A stretch of DNA of 64,000 bases, from positions 38,612,716 to 38,676,715 of the forward strand of contig CM064874.1 of the NCBI GenBank assembly GCA_032719365.1. Direction: 5' to 3'. This document shows positions 35,846 through 47,965 of this stretch, piece after piece. Under the pieces are notes generated by a model. The model saw only the letters and a program-made list of their open reading frames with translations. It had not been told where the DNA came from and searched no databases. The stretch comes from Prinsepia uniflora (Eukaryota; Streptophyta; Magnoliopsida; Rosales; Rosaceae). Both the position numbers and the translations under genes were made by a program. The number at the start of each line of letters is the position of its first letter. Within the stretch, counting starts at the first letter, position 1.

Positions 35846-37578
35846 TGTAACGATCCGAAACTTTGAGAAAAAGGAAACTAGGAAACTTTTGAGAAAATGA
35901 CAATTTTTCCCTTGAAAAATATCAAATAGTTTACTTTTTGATATGGATCCCTTTTGAAAATTTTGAGAATACAATTATGTAGATCTCGGGATCCTGAGTT
36001 CGCAGACATGCAGTACGTCAAAATCAGAGGTCGGATGAGAGAGTTACAGGTTTAAATGGACAACAGGCATTTTAGTAATTTTTATTAGAGGGATATTTGG
36101 TAAATGTATATAGGGATTGTTCTAGGAAGTTCTGGACCTTTCTTCAGTTTTCACTCTCTTACCTCTCCACCGACTTAACCCCACTATTTAGTGGTGGTGG
36201 GTATGGGTGTTGGTTTCGGTGAGGTGTGTCCAAATGTTTAGGCATTACTTTAATTCATTTAAGAATTTCAAAAAATTGTGGGATTAAAGTATACGTCAAT
36301 TGGGATGGTTAGTGACCCTTAGTAGTGATTTTTTGACAATAGATGATTTTCTCAGATTTTACGGGAAAGCGTGAAATATGGCTCAGTTGTGTGTATGGTA
36401 CGTGTGAGTGGACTTTTATTTTCCTTAAATTCTATGCATGCATTTTTATATGATTTTACATGATTTATGATGTGAATTTCTTGATGATTATTTGCATATG
36501 ATTTTTATGGATTTTATGGTGATTTCACCGTAATTCCAATTTTGCACGTTTTTTGAGGAATTTTCTTTACTGTGAATTGGTTTACCACTCTGTTTTGAAA
36601 AAAATGGTTTTATAATCGATATGTCATATTTATAAGTTTTTGGTGGTGTTTGGTGGATTGGAATTTTATATGATTTTATGAATATTTTAATGACCCGTTT
36701 TGGTTGTGGTGCACTTGTGACTTGGGCTTAGGCCCAGGTTTTGAGTTTAGTTTTAGTTTCTGAATTTAAATCTGGGTATGGAATGGATATATGGTGTAGT
36801 ATGGAGCTATGGAGTTTTTGTGTGATGTGACCCGGATATATGAGTGATTGTGATGTGATTGGATGACCCTCCTCGGGATGCCAGATTGATTGGACGGTCT
36901 CGGACGTCAAGGTAAAGCTCTGTACTTCTCGAGATCGATACTATGAAAGATAGTCTCGGACTTCGAGGTAATGCTCCGTAGTTTCCGAGACTTGTGAGCA
37001 GTCTCAGTCGTCGAGGTAATGCTCCATAGTTTTTGAGAGTGGGTCTGTGACTCAAACATCAAGGTAAAGTTCTGTAGTTCTTGAGCTGATCCACACTCGG
37101 ACGTCGAGCTTGGGGCTCCGTAGTTCCCGAGTGATATTAGCCTACCGGTAGTGCACATTTGATATGATGATTCAGCTTGTGGACTTCGAGGATGGTTCAG
37201 TTGATGTGATTCATTGATTCGGTATGTTGATGAATTTGGTGTGACTGATATGGTTGTGTTAGCATGTTTGTGTTGTGCTGGTAATTGGTATGGTTTCATG
37301 TTGGACAAGTTTCTGGAATTACAAGCTTTCTGTTCTAAACGTATTTCAAGATTAATGTTTTATCTGTAAACTTGCTACTTGCATAGTAGTCTAAAACAGA
37401 GGGATATTAGTATGTTTCAAATTGTGTTTTAAAAACCTTTATTTTCTGTCCACTCACACTTTTCCTTGGTCTTAATCCCTCTAGGGTCGTTGCATAGGAG
37501 TCGGGGTTGTTTACAGAGCGGAGGCATGAGCTTATGAATGTACAAGTATGCTTTGTCTGACAGGGTTTCGAGGGTACA
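35846..37578 (+). mobile_element. Gypsy LTR fragment, 3-prime end missing
   Basis: It starts TGTAACGATCCG, as gypsy LTRs here do in plus orientation. It is related along its length to the solo LTR 51079-53633 (GTGAGTGGACTTT, ATGCATGCATTTTTATATGA, GGTAATGCTCCGTAG repeats, CATAGGAGTCGGGGTTG). It is cut at GAGGGTACA, where the Tat-like LTR begins. The expected last 60 or so bases, ending TGTCA, were not found downstream. Hairpin-type repeats with CTCGGACGTC...GTAGTTCCCGAG occupy about 36890-37130. Confidence 0.8.
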
Positions 37579-39171
37579 TGATAAGCACATATTTCATCAC
37601 CTTTTCATCTCAATTTCCTTTTCATTTTACTTTGTTATATCCTTAATCTTACAATTTCTAACTTGTTTTAATGATTTTAAGTAGCAACCCAAAAATGTGG
37701 AGTAAAAAGGTTAAATTGGAGCAAAACCACACAAGCTATCAAGAATGAGCTGATACTTATAAAGATTGGATCAAGAATCATCAAGATGGATTAACACTAT
37801 GTCCATATGTGCAAGAAGGCTCAACATTATGCCAAGATTCGTTCTTGGAGAAGCTTAAAAGAAGAAGTGGATTAAAAGTTACAAAGCAGAAATCTGCCTG
37901 TGCAGACTATCCCACTTCCACGGACCATTGTGAACGTCTCAGATAGAATCAGAATGTGATTAAGGTATGGTTGGAAAGCTCTAGAAGTCTAGTTTCCAAT
38001 GGTTCAAGAATTACTCAAATCGGAGTCCTACAACCACGGGAATTCCTGTTTTGGTGAGGCATAGTGAGTCTGCGCGGGAATGATTATTTGTTCTACAAGG
38101 AATTGAAGCCTTGCACGTTTTCCAGCTGCTCCATCTTCTAAAATTCCAGCAAGCAACCCAAATTCCAAGTAAATCAAGGAGAAGAATTTCCCCTTTTTAA
38201 TTAGAATTTTTTTTCCCTTTTTAAATTATGAGTTTCTATCACCTTTTTAATTAAGTTTTGTATTTATTCTTTCATTAAGATTTAGAATACCTTTCTTTAG
38301 GACTTTTATTTAATTAGTTTAATCCTTTTTCTTTTAGAATTAAATTGTGAACTCTTATTTATTTGGGAATTAATTTTCTCCTATAAATAGAGAGGCTTAG
38401 GCTATTTGTAAGGGTCGTTTATTATTTACACCAAACCTTTGCTTAAACCAATTTTCCCTTTTTAATAAATTCGAGATTTCTTGTGCAAAAATAAACTACA
38501 CCATCCTCCATAATTCACCAATCCTCCATTGACATATAAGGCGTATTCCGGAGTATCTCACCAAGAGTGTCGAATCACCTAACATCTATAGGGCGTATTC
38601 CTGAGGATTCAAAGTGTAACTCAACCTCTTAACCCCGTAGTTTTCTCTTTGTATTTGAATATCGTGTTTATTGGATTGATTATTAATTTTATTATGGTTC
38701 TATATTTTGTATTGATTTCAATAATCTTCCATGCTATGTTTATGCTTAATACTTGATTAGATATAGGGCGTATTCCCGAGTCTAGATCATTGAAAGTGTA
38801 TAGAGCGTATTCCCGAGCACGTACTTAAGATAATGTACATGTATTTCATTAAACTAAGGTTTTGGAATTTCGTTGATTATAGAAATTGGTATGATTTATG
38901 AATGAGTTGGGTTAAAGATGAGTTGACCATATAAATATTAGATTAGATTAGTCTAGGTTTAGTTTAATTACTTAGAACTTTAAAAATCAATTTTTACCCC
39001 CAATTAACCAATCAAACGATAATCATACTTAGGTACCCTCAATCCCCGGTTAAGAACGATCCCTAGTTACCAATGCTACAATCTACAAAAAAAAAGTTTT
39101 TAATTGCGTACGTTTCCTTAAGTGGTGAGTGTGACTTTGTGTTTACTTTAATGCTTAGTTTTTGCGTATCA
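37579..39171 (+). mobile_element. Tat/Athila-like 5-prime LTR
   Basis: Bounded by TGATA...TATCA and followed five bases later by a primer site. It contains a TATA box (TATAAATAG, 38392) and several copies of GGCGTATTCC with CCGAG/TGAGG tails (38530-38815), a repeat type common in plant Tat-like LTRs. No matching 3-prime LTR was found. Confidence 0.65.
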
Positions 39172-39176
39172 ATTTT

Positions 39177-39193
39177 TGGCGCCGTTTCCGGAG
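39177..39193 (+). other. Primer binding site of the Tat-like element (tRNA-Asp-type, one mismatch)
   Basis: TGGCGCCGTTTCCGGAG matches the standard TGGCGCCGTTGCCGGGG of Ogre/Tat/Athila elements except for two positions. It is complementary to the end of plant tRNA-Asp. Confidence 0.7.
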
Positions 39194-41389
39194 ATTGAAA
39201 AATCTTTTGTGTGATTTTGTTTGTGTAAATATGTTTATAATGTAAATATCTTACTTGTACATAAATACCATACTTACTTATAAATATTCTCAATTTCTTA
39301 TGTATATTCTTTTCTATATCTCGTCTTCTTTTCATGTACATATTCTCACATAACTCTCTTGAAAGAACACTATATACAATTCACTTAATTTAAGGCACAT
39401 GAACTAGACTTTGGGACGCCCTAGTCAAGGAGGTCGCGCATGAACTCGACCATCGGATTCAAGATGGATTGACGCCTTACCTAGAGACAATTGGTGAGCA
39501 CGATGTGGAGTTTGAAAGAGTGCATAGACCTCGCATCAAATGAGTTAATTGAAGCACTTCGTCTAGGCTGAAGACGTTAAACTTAAGCGCTTGTTGGGAG
39601 GCAACCCAATGGAGGAGTCTACAACAGATTTGCATTCTCTTCCCTTCTCTTTTATTTTCATTTGTTTTTATCTTTATCTTATTTTTGTAAAACTCTATAT
39701 CATACTTGATTCTATGCTTTTACTTTGATATATTGAGGATAATGCTAACTTTAAGTGTGGGGGAGGGTTTTACAACTTTATGAGTCTTAAAAAAATGAAA
39801 AATAAAAAAGTTGTGTGTTTTAAGTTTTTGTTTTTAAAAGTCTTAAGATGCCCTTAACCTGTCGATGATGATAATGAAAAAAGAAGATAAAACATGGCTA
39901 AAAGATCATCACTACAACTCGAATTCATTTGTTAATGCATTATGATTGAATGTTTATGACTAGTAGTAAATGATGTATGATAAACTGGTACAGAACGAGC
40001 ATGTTAAGATTTGTATGAATCATATGATCCCTATGTGAGCTTTAGAGTCTTATATACTTTTTTTTTGTTGAGTGATTCATAGGAGTTCTTTGTTTAAATT
40101 GATATACGTATGCCTCATAATTGCTTGCAATAGATTTTAATGAACTCTAGAGTACTAGAACTTATTCTACGTGATTTTCAAAGCTTTTAAGTCAATAAAC
40201 TCTCTGATTTTGGACATGATTAAGGAAATAGGGTTAACACCATTTATCTATATATCCATGTCCCTATTTGATCGCATAAGTGTGATCCCCCTAGTTTAAC
40301 TCACTTGGTGCCTACATTGAGCCTTTCTTTCATCACCCTAAACATCTATTCCCGTAAGCCTAGTATAAACATCCTTTACCCTTATTCCAAAGATTTGGTT
40401 GAAGACTTCAAGTGGCATGAAAGAGGATATATGATGATTGAAGACTTTTATTTACATATAGGAAAGGACTTGCTCAAACTACATTGCAAAAATAGAATTA
40501 CCATGAAAAAAATATATATACGAGAGAAAAAAAAAAGTGAAAAAAAAAGACAGAAAAAAAGAACAAAGAAATAAAAGAAATAAAAAAAAAGAAAAAAAAG
40601 TTTTGAATCTCTCGAATGGTAAATAAGTTTTGAGTTTGAGTTCAATCCTTTATACATGTGAATTTGGAAGCATTGAATATTTCGGTCTTTGTCCTAATTA
40701 CAATGCTCAAGCGCGTTTCAAGTATTTGCTAGGAACTAGCAAAATCTAAGTGTAGGGGTATTCGAAGCACGTATGCATATGTGATAGAGCCTTTGGTGAG
40801 TCCTGGAACAAAATTTAACACCACTATCCAAAAAAATCCATGCCTCTACACCTAGCCCCATTACAACCATAAATTAAGACCTTATGATTCTTGAGATGAG
40901 TAAATTTTGATTAGTTGAGTCTATCATTTGAGTAAACTTATGGTTTTGGTTCATTTGTGCAAGTATGTTCATATTCTTATAGTTTATGTTTGAAATTTTT
41001 ATGAAATAACTTACTTTCTATTATGTGAGCATCTTTCTCACATACCTTGAGCGCAAATACAAACCCTATGCACATTGAGTGAAATTATGAGTGCATATCC
41101 ATGTGAGTTGATTCATACTTGTTTTATTCATGTTGAGATACATTTCACCAAGTTTACTCATTGTCTTACTTCTCAAAGCATTTTGTTATGATGTATTAAC
41201 TTTTAAATTTCATATGCTATATAGCTTTTTAGTGTAAATCTTTGATGTCATACTTATGTTGATACAATTTGAGACAAATGGTTAAGAGTTTAGTAGTTTT
41301 TGTTTTTAAGAAAAAGTAAAATAAAAAAAAAGTTTGGAGACTATCTGAAATCCTCTTGAGTATCTTGTTTCTGTGCCACGAACTGCAAA
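39194..41389 (+). mobile_element. Remnant interior of Tat/Athila-like element, gag-pol deleted
   Basis: It contains GCGCTTGTTGGGAGGCAACCCA-type sequence (39578-39612) and TAAGTGTGGGGGAGGG (39751-39767). Both are characteristic of the region downstream of pol in these elements, yet they lie only 0.4-0.6 kb from the primer site. Gag and pol are therefore missing. The rest is AT-rich with a purine-rich low-complexity tract at 40500-40600. The right end is not defined. Confidence 0.55.
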
Positions 41390-42270
41390 CCTTTTAGCCC
41401 ACTACCTAGCGCAGAAGGGCTGGCAGACTCAGCAACGAACATGTTGGAGCCCTATGTTTCCCCCTTGATTAACACCACTGTTGGCTAAGGATATTGATGG
41501 ATAGTTGCTATTTTGCTCTGTTTTGTTTAGGGGGTACACTTTTTCACTCATCGGATTTTTCCTGGGCTAGAGCGTGGGTTACCCGCGAGTACTCTTTACC
41601 CGCTAAGACTATACATCGACATAAAAAATTAGAAGCATTGATTTCTCCTTCTCGACTCTCTTCTCCTCGCTATGTTCTCTTCTGAAACGACCACCATAAC
41701 TATGAACCAAAGGCTCGGCTGCCGTTTCCCACAAGAGAAGGGACAACCCCTATTCTCACTTTGATTTTTACCTAAGATTCTCGAGATCGTACCTGAATTT
41801 CCCAGAAAAAAGCTAGGAAGCTTCGAACATCACTAGCATTCATTTCTCAATTTATGAAATTCACGCATCGACGATGGCCAGGGAAGAAAAGGGTAGACTT
41901 GCCTTGCTAATGAGAAGCTATTGGGGGTGATCTCGCACTCTGAGTCGACAGAAAATGTCGTGGAAGTCGACATGGGTCATCTAGGTTCGCGGCTCTGATA
42001 AATCTATTACGGTGAATGTCAACGATGAATGAAGGCTTGTCTCATTGATGGGAGTTGTTTGGGTATGGTGACAAGGCTAGTCGTGGTCGAAACTAGGCAA
42101 AGTGGTGGTCGGTGATGTTGTGGCCCCTATCGCAAGGAGAAGGAAGAAGACGATGGAGTTGAATAGAGTGTGTGGATTAGTTTTTAGGTTTAATTAACAT
42201 AATAAAAATAAATAAAATAAATAAACAAAAAAAGGAATTACTTAATAAAATTTTTAAATTTCTTAAAAAA
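41390..42270. other. Unassigned stretch of higher GC content
   Basis: No LTR, TIR or protein domain was recognised. The segment 41390-41800 differs in composition from its neighbours and reads like organellar (mitochondrial) spacer DNA, but I cannot confirm this. The 63-codon frame at 41494-41685 has no recognisable motif. Confidence 0.3.
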
Positions 42271-43250
42271 CCCACATAAAGAAACCTAATAAAAACCTTT
42301 CAAAACGATCCATTCAAAACAGCCCCCCTCCCACGGTCTGTTTTCCCGATCAGCCCCCAGGGCGTCTCAGCCCTTCACCGCCATCCAAAGGTCCTCCTAC
42401 AAACTCCTATGAACCTACCAAACACCATTCAATCCCCAGAAATCATCCCTAATGCCTAAAACCCAAAATGGAATTTTGAATGGAAATGGATACCTTCGCG
42501 GTTCCACTGCCACTGTGCACAGCGGCCTGCGATTCTGCCACCGTCCAGCACGTCTCGGTCTTATCTCCCTCCTTCCATCATGGTTCATGTTCATCAAGTG
42601 AGATTGGGGGATGTTTGTGAGGGGTGGGTTGCATAAAATGGGGTTTTGGGTTGGTTTTGGGAATGAAACAGATGGGAGGTGAAATGCATGAATGAAAGGA
42701 AAAAAGGGAATGGATAAGTGACAAGCGTCACTCATCCCCTGGGGTCTGGGAAAGATCTGGGCCCACATAAGACAAAAGCTCACCGTTTCGTAAAACGTGC
42801 AATAGTGACCCGAAACTTCCGTGAACCATAATTTCTCCGTTGAACGTCCAATTTCGACGTGCCGCCTATCTACGGATTCATATTGACTCAATCTACGTAA
42901 CGGCCCTCGGCTCTCGGCCATCGGACCTCTCAGGTCAAAATTCAACTATTTACCCCTTTTAACCAAATTACCAAAATACCCATGAACTTCCGAACGTCAT
43001 AACTTCTTCCTCGAACGTCGGAATCGGACGTGCCACCTATCTATGAACTCGTGACGTCCCGAACTACGTCACAGTCATCGGCTAAATTCCATTTGACCGC
43101 TAAAATGAAAATTCAACGTTTTGCCCATTCTAGGGGCAACCCGGTCATTTTGCGTCGTCCGTGCGATTTCGCTCAGCTAATCACTGATTAACCTCACTAA
43201 TCATTGATTAGTCACGAATCTAATCCTGGAATTCGGGACGGGTCGTTACA
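42270..43250 (-). mobile_element. Gypsy LTR fragment related to the 54.4-57.6 kb solo LTR
   Basis: It ends GGACGGGTCGTTACA (minus strand TGTAACGACCCGTCC). It shares the paired CGTGCCGCC/CGTGCCACC modules (42857 and 43028) and the GGATAAGTGACAAGCGTCACTCATCC stretch with 54362-57636. The left boundary is approximate, and the 3-prime two thirds of the LTR are missing. The 176-codon frame 42415-42945 lies within LTR sequence and is probably fortuitous. Confidence 0.75.
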
Positions 43251-43326
43251 TACATTGTCCACATGGACCACACATACTATCAAATTCTAACTTGATTTAT
43301 TGGTTGGAATTTCGAATGGAGGACCA

Positions 43327-43336
43327 TATATAAAAA
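43327..43336 (+). promoter_or_regulatory. Possible TATA box of the MOCS2B-like gene
   Basis: TATATAAAAA lies about 75 bp after the LTR fragment end and is followed by a CT-rich leader (43400-43490). A GTAATT donor-like site near 43590 would fit a long leader intron before the ATG at 45076. This is inference from position only. Confidence 0.3.
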
Positions 43337-43753
43337 TGGATGTAGAAAACTTCGAGAAAAAAATTCCAATTTTCCACTAATCATCGATTTACTTCCTCAC
43401 GAAACGCACTCTCTCTGCGATCTGACTAGTATTACTTCTCTACTCTCTCCCTCTCCTCAACTATCTTCCTCATTCACTCAAACTTCATGAAATTTATTGT
43501 GGGTTTCTCCATTCGAACATGGTTGATTGAGCTCTAGATTTAGATTCATTCCCCCGCACGAGTCCTAGGGTTCAAGCTGTTGTTTAAGGAGGTAATTTTT
43601 GGGAGGTTTTAGTTAATTTCGTGAATCTTTTCTTTACTTATATACTTCAATTGGTGATTGTCGCTTGAAATTTGGATATTATGGTCTTGGTATGTGACTT
43701 CTATCTGAATTTTTTGTAAAATATCCAAACTCAATATTCACAAAAAGGTTTTT

Positions 43754-44282
43754 TGAGCTTCTATAATTGGGCTTATCTAGAATATATAAGTGATTCTAGA
43801 TTAATCCTAAAGTGCATGAATTCAAGATGCATGTAAAAGTTTCATGAAAGAAATAGGTGAATCCATAAATGAAGTAGGTAGGTGGATGAAACATTAATGA
43901 AGACATCTAGATGGTTCCTCCTTGGTCTATATAAGGAGAGGTCATTTGATCATTATATCAATCTCATCTAAGAGAAACATCTTCTTTCAAGTAGAGAGTG
44001 AAGAGTGCCCACTCCAAGTTGAGAGTGTTGAGTGTTATAGTGTTGGTAGCAAAACAAGTGTGTGAGAGAGGGTTTCCTTCAAGAAGTGTTCTTGAAGTTG
44101 TGTATCTTTTTGTACCCCTAATTTCATTAGTGGAGATTCTTATTGTTGTTGCCCCGTGGACGTAGGCATCTTGCAGAACCACCTTATATCTGGTGTTCTC
44201 TTTTTCTTACTCTTTTATTTCCTTGCATATTTATCCTTTTGTGATTTGAGTTATTATTTTCATTCTATTATTTTTCTCAACA
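43754..44282 (+). mobile_element. Candidate solo copia-type LTR (529 bp)
   Basis: TGAGCTTCTATAATTGGG...TTTTTCTCAACA is flanked by TTTTT on both sides (43749-43753, 44283-44287). It has a TATA-like GTCTATATAAGGAG (43938) and a GTGGACGTAGGCA motif (44156), which is common in the U5 of plant copia LTRs. The target duplication is low complexity, so the exact ends are uncertain. It lies in what would be leader or intron sequence of the MOCS2B-like gene. Confidence 0.5.
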
Positions 44283-45075
44283 TTTTTGTCAATCAGTTGC
44301 ATATTCTTTCTGAAACGCATCATGGTTAGTCACACCCCTCTAATTTGATCCTAGAGCTTGACTCTCTCATACAATTTCTTCATGCGTCATTGGATTTCGT
44401 GATGTCTGTGGGTTCTCTTTTTCAATTTGCTGTTGTGTTTTGAGAATTGTGCGCACCTTTTAGGTCCAGTTTTTACTTGGAAATTCTTGACAAATTGTTA
44501 GCTGGCTTAAGATGTTGGATATTTCCCCTTTATTTCCATTGGATTTCCTTGACAGAAGGAGGACAAAGAGTGGATTTTATTGATTGTCATCTATAGTTTT
44601 CGGCCATACATGTTTCATAAATCAGTAGGAGATAAAAAGAATCGAAAGAAGTAGATTTAAGACTGGAGCTACTGTATTATTGTATTCTCAAATCGGTAGG
44701 CTTCATCACATTAATATATGTAGATGTATGCGTAGGTGGAATGGGAGAGCATTTGTAAGAATTCAACAATCTGTACTAGTGTGTTGTTTCATAAAAATAT
44801 GGCTTCTTCGCTAAAATTTGCCATTTCCAATGACCACTTACTAGCCAAGTTACTTCTCTTTGGTTCGTTGGGTCATTTGGTACTAACATTCTCATACTTT
44901 TTATCATTCATTCATCATGTATGTTATGCAATGATGCGGCTGATATGTCATCATATTGAACGACAGGACCTTAAGACACAGGTTTCAAAGATCAGGCTGA
45001 AAGAAGAGACTAATTTTGAGATAAAAGTTCTGTAATCCTTCAAAGCTCCGTATTCTGTTGAACTCCCTAATCGAG

Positions 45076-45709
45076 ATGGATATTGAAGAGAAAAATCTAG
45101 TGGAAATCTTAGAGGAAGATACCCAAATTGACATTGCCAAATATATTAATTATGTGAGTGCCTCACAGGGAGGCAGGTGCTATTGCAACATTCTCTGGTA
45201 CCACACGCGACACCTTTGAAGGGAAATCAGTCTTGGAGCTGAGATACGAAGCATATGTTTCCATGGCAATACGGTGCTTGAAATCCATTTGTTCATCCGC
45301 TAGATCATCCTGGAATCTCCTGTCCATTGCAGTTGCCCACTGCCTGGGCCCAGTTCCATTTGGTAAAACGAGTGTTTTAATTGCAGTCTCATCTGTGGAC
45401 CGAGTTGATGCATTGGATGCATGTAAGTTTAGAATTGATGAGGTAAAGGCGTCAGTTTCAATATGGAAGAAGGAGGTTTATAGTAATGGAGAGGTTTGGA
45501 AGGAGAATTCCAAGTTCCTGGAGCGAAGATTGTATCTTGGGAAAAAAGATGAGATATGCGATGAGAAAGAGATTGAAGCTGAGAAGAGGCATACCAGGAA
45601 GACCTGCTGTGGGGCTAAGGTAAAGGTCTCTGAGGAAGAACATTCTGGGATTAGCAGCAGCAGGGATAAAGGCATCAAATATGAAACTGAGCAAGGATTT
45701 TATGTGTAA
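45076..45709 (+). pseudogene. Molybdopterin synthase catalytic subunit (MoaE/MOCS2B)-like, frameshifted
   Basis: MoaE/MOCS2B, with the small sulfur-carrier subunit, converts precursor Z (cPMP) to molybdopterin in the cytosol. The ATG at 45076 gives MDIEEKNLVEILEEDTQIDI, then YINYVSA. Four extra bases near 45170 shift the frame, after which AGAIATFSGTTRDTFEGKSV, LELRYEAY, LGPVPFGKTSVLIAVSS, DALDACKF and KASVSIWKKEVYSNGEVWKE continue to a stop at 45709. The two Lys residues equivalent to E. coli K119 and K126 (VKASVSIWK) remain. The usual His-Arg of AHRLG is His-Cys, and the HR after SSV is DR. Frameshift plus these changes indicate a decaying copy, though a sequencing error at the 4-base site would leave a nearly intact gene. 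It is convergent with NAC-alpha copy 2. Confidence 0.88.
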
Positions 45710-47965
45710 TGGAATTCTACAGTGTAAGAACTAGTAATCTTCTTTTCTATATAATAAGAACATGGTATGGATGGACCCATGCATTGTGTAAGATAGAATC
45801 GGAAAGCCTTGCCACCAAGTATCAGAATGAGAAACTTTATGGGTAAGTTAGTTGTGGGTTCTACTTGTTGTTTCATTAAATGATGTTTTATTCCCTCTTT
45901 GACATTATAGGGTAAGCATTGTTTTTGGCCCTGTCAAATTGAATTCGTTGATCTAATATTGTACTGAACCAAGCGTTGTTTTTACATAAAAATGATGATT
46001 TGGAACTATTATCTAGTAGGCATCGCAACAAACACCACCCCCCCAACACACACACTACTTTCTTATCTTAAAAAAGCTCATTCTAACACCTGAATCCGAA
46101 GCCCTCCTTGGTTACCATGATCCTCTTTTCTGCTTTACACCCTAAAACCTTTGTTCTGCTGCTCCCAAATACTTCGACTTCTTCACATCCTCCACCCTCT
46201 GCAACCTCTGCCCCTGGTAAATACCTCCTCCCATTTTACTGTATTCCTTTAATCTTGGATTGGGCTGTGATTTTTTTTTTTTTTTTACTTTAGTTTCATA
46301 CTGCGAATTTAGGGTTTCTGGGTTTCTCTCTACAACTGGGAATTCTGTTGTGAGCTTAATAGAAACCTTAGAACAAAAATTGACCCATATTTTGCCCTTA
46401 TTGATTTTTTCTTTTTTTATCATAGATTGTAGCTGTACATATTTAGCAGAAATTATATGCTCTGGGTTCAAATCAAGTTCATAATCTGAAGGATAGGTTT
46501 CAATGCTCAATTGAACTGATGTGGTGCTTAAATAAAACTATGGACTTCTGTGAATAATTTGTACTGAGACCTTTCTTTGAGAATCGTTGCGGTTTGAGAC
46601 CTTAAAATTAGATTCTGGTTTCTGAGTTTGATGAAACAGAGATCTTGTTGTATCAATCAAACTATTATACATGCGATACGTGCGCATACATGTGCTGGCA
46701 GGTGGCTTGGATTTGTGAATTGTTTCCTTCTTTACTTTAATGTCACCAATTGCCGTAAACGGTAAACCCTTGCTGCACAGAAATTCTACTGTCAACGAAA
46801 TGGCATTGTGGACGGAATTTTAGGCAATGCAGCACCAGAAGCAGCAAAAGGTCGAGAGCCTGAATCAGAACATTGGAACGCGTAGTATAGGGTTTCAAGT
46901 AAAACTGGTGTGATCTGGTTTTTAGGTAATGTTAAAAGTATTATAAAAGCAAAAAATTTCTATCTACAAGTGAATGCGATTGCTTGGTTCAGTCTTTGGG
47001 CAGATGACATAGCAAATTTTGGTTTTGAAAAATTCTGCCAAAAGATGAAAGCAACCCGAAGCCAAACCCATCCGTGGTAGTGGCAGTGGCGGCCTGACAA
47101 TAACACCAAAACATTTCTCCAAATTTTAACCAGCAACATAAATTGGATAAGTGGGATCAACATTATTGAACACTAGATCCCTCTTACAGTAACGTTATGG
47201 AAAGACTTAATTCCATCCATAGCTGGTGTCAATATGGTTGCCATTCTGCCATTCTCCATAACTGATGACGGTTTCTATGCTCAAGACTTTTATCAATGCT
47301 GGCATTCTCTGTAACGAGCAAGGAGTAAGAAGTAATAAGTATCGACCTTCACAAACGTCGCCCTAACTCCAACATGAACCAACTTAGACCCAGACTCACT
47401 CACCATGACTATAGATTGTAAATGAGCTACATACACCAAAGGAAAAACACACATTCCAATCTTCCTTACTAATTTTGCACCAAATGGAAACTGTAGAAGC
47501 TGATACTAACCAAAGATGGAAGTTTTTCGATATAAAATGACATCAATCAACCTACTCATATTCCCTATCTCAATTTCGCAACATTCAATATTGCTTACAA
47601 ACAGACTTGGGAAGCAAGACATTGGCAAATAGGGCAATGAGCTAGCTAAGATTTCATGGAAACAATGGGATATGTTTGGTACTTACACCTGCATCATATA
47701 TCCAAATAAGATTATGCTTGTGAACAAGACCACACATATAAGAAAAGTTCCATTACTATGCGTCAAAAAGAACACTGCTCAGTTTTATGCAATTCTCTGC
47801 TTGTCACTGGTATAACAAGGATGAGAGAAGGACATAAGTAAGTTTCAAATAATCCAGACCAACTTCAAGCACCAAAGGCCTGGCTGGAAAAATCATAAAT
47901 AATAAAAAATAAAAAATAAAGTAGAAGAAAACAAAACCATCAGATGAGAAAACATATCTAAATAC
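45710..47965. other. Spacer between MOCS2B relic and NAC-alpha copy 2; possible small gene fragment
   Basis: It begins with the 3-prime flank of the MOCS2B-like gene. A plus-strand frame at 46114-46219 (MILFSALHPKTFVLLLPNTS, Ser/Pro-rich) ends at a GTAAAT donor-like site and looks like a transit-peptide exon. Other exon-like pieces are at 46819-46884 (NAAPEAAKGREPESEHW) and 46968-47088 (NAIAWFSLWADDIANFGFEK then a stop). I could not join them into one consistent gene and recognise no family. From about 47780 on, the sequence resembles the 3-prime flank of NAC-alpha copy 1. Confidence 0.3.

Noticed and set aside
40305..40657. Lys-rich and Phe-rich frames on both strands
   Set aside because: Generated by an A-rich purine tract in the Tat-like remnant.
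42415..42945. 176-codon minus-strand open frame
   Set aside because: Lies in an LTR fragment homologous to 54362-57636, where the frame is not kept, and has no recognisable domain.
44736..45035. 99-codon plus-strand frame upstream of the MOCS2B-like gene
   Set aside because: No domain, ends before the conserved ATG at 45076, and is in the putative leader or intron.
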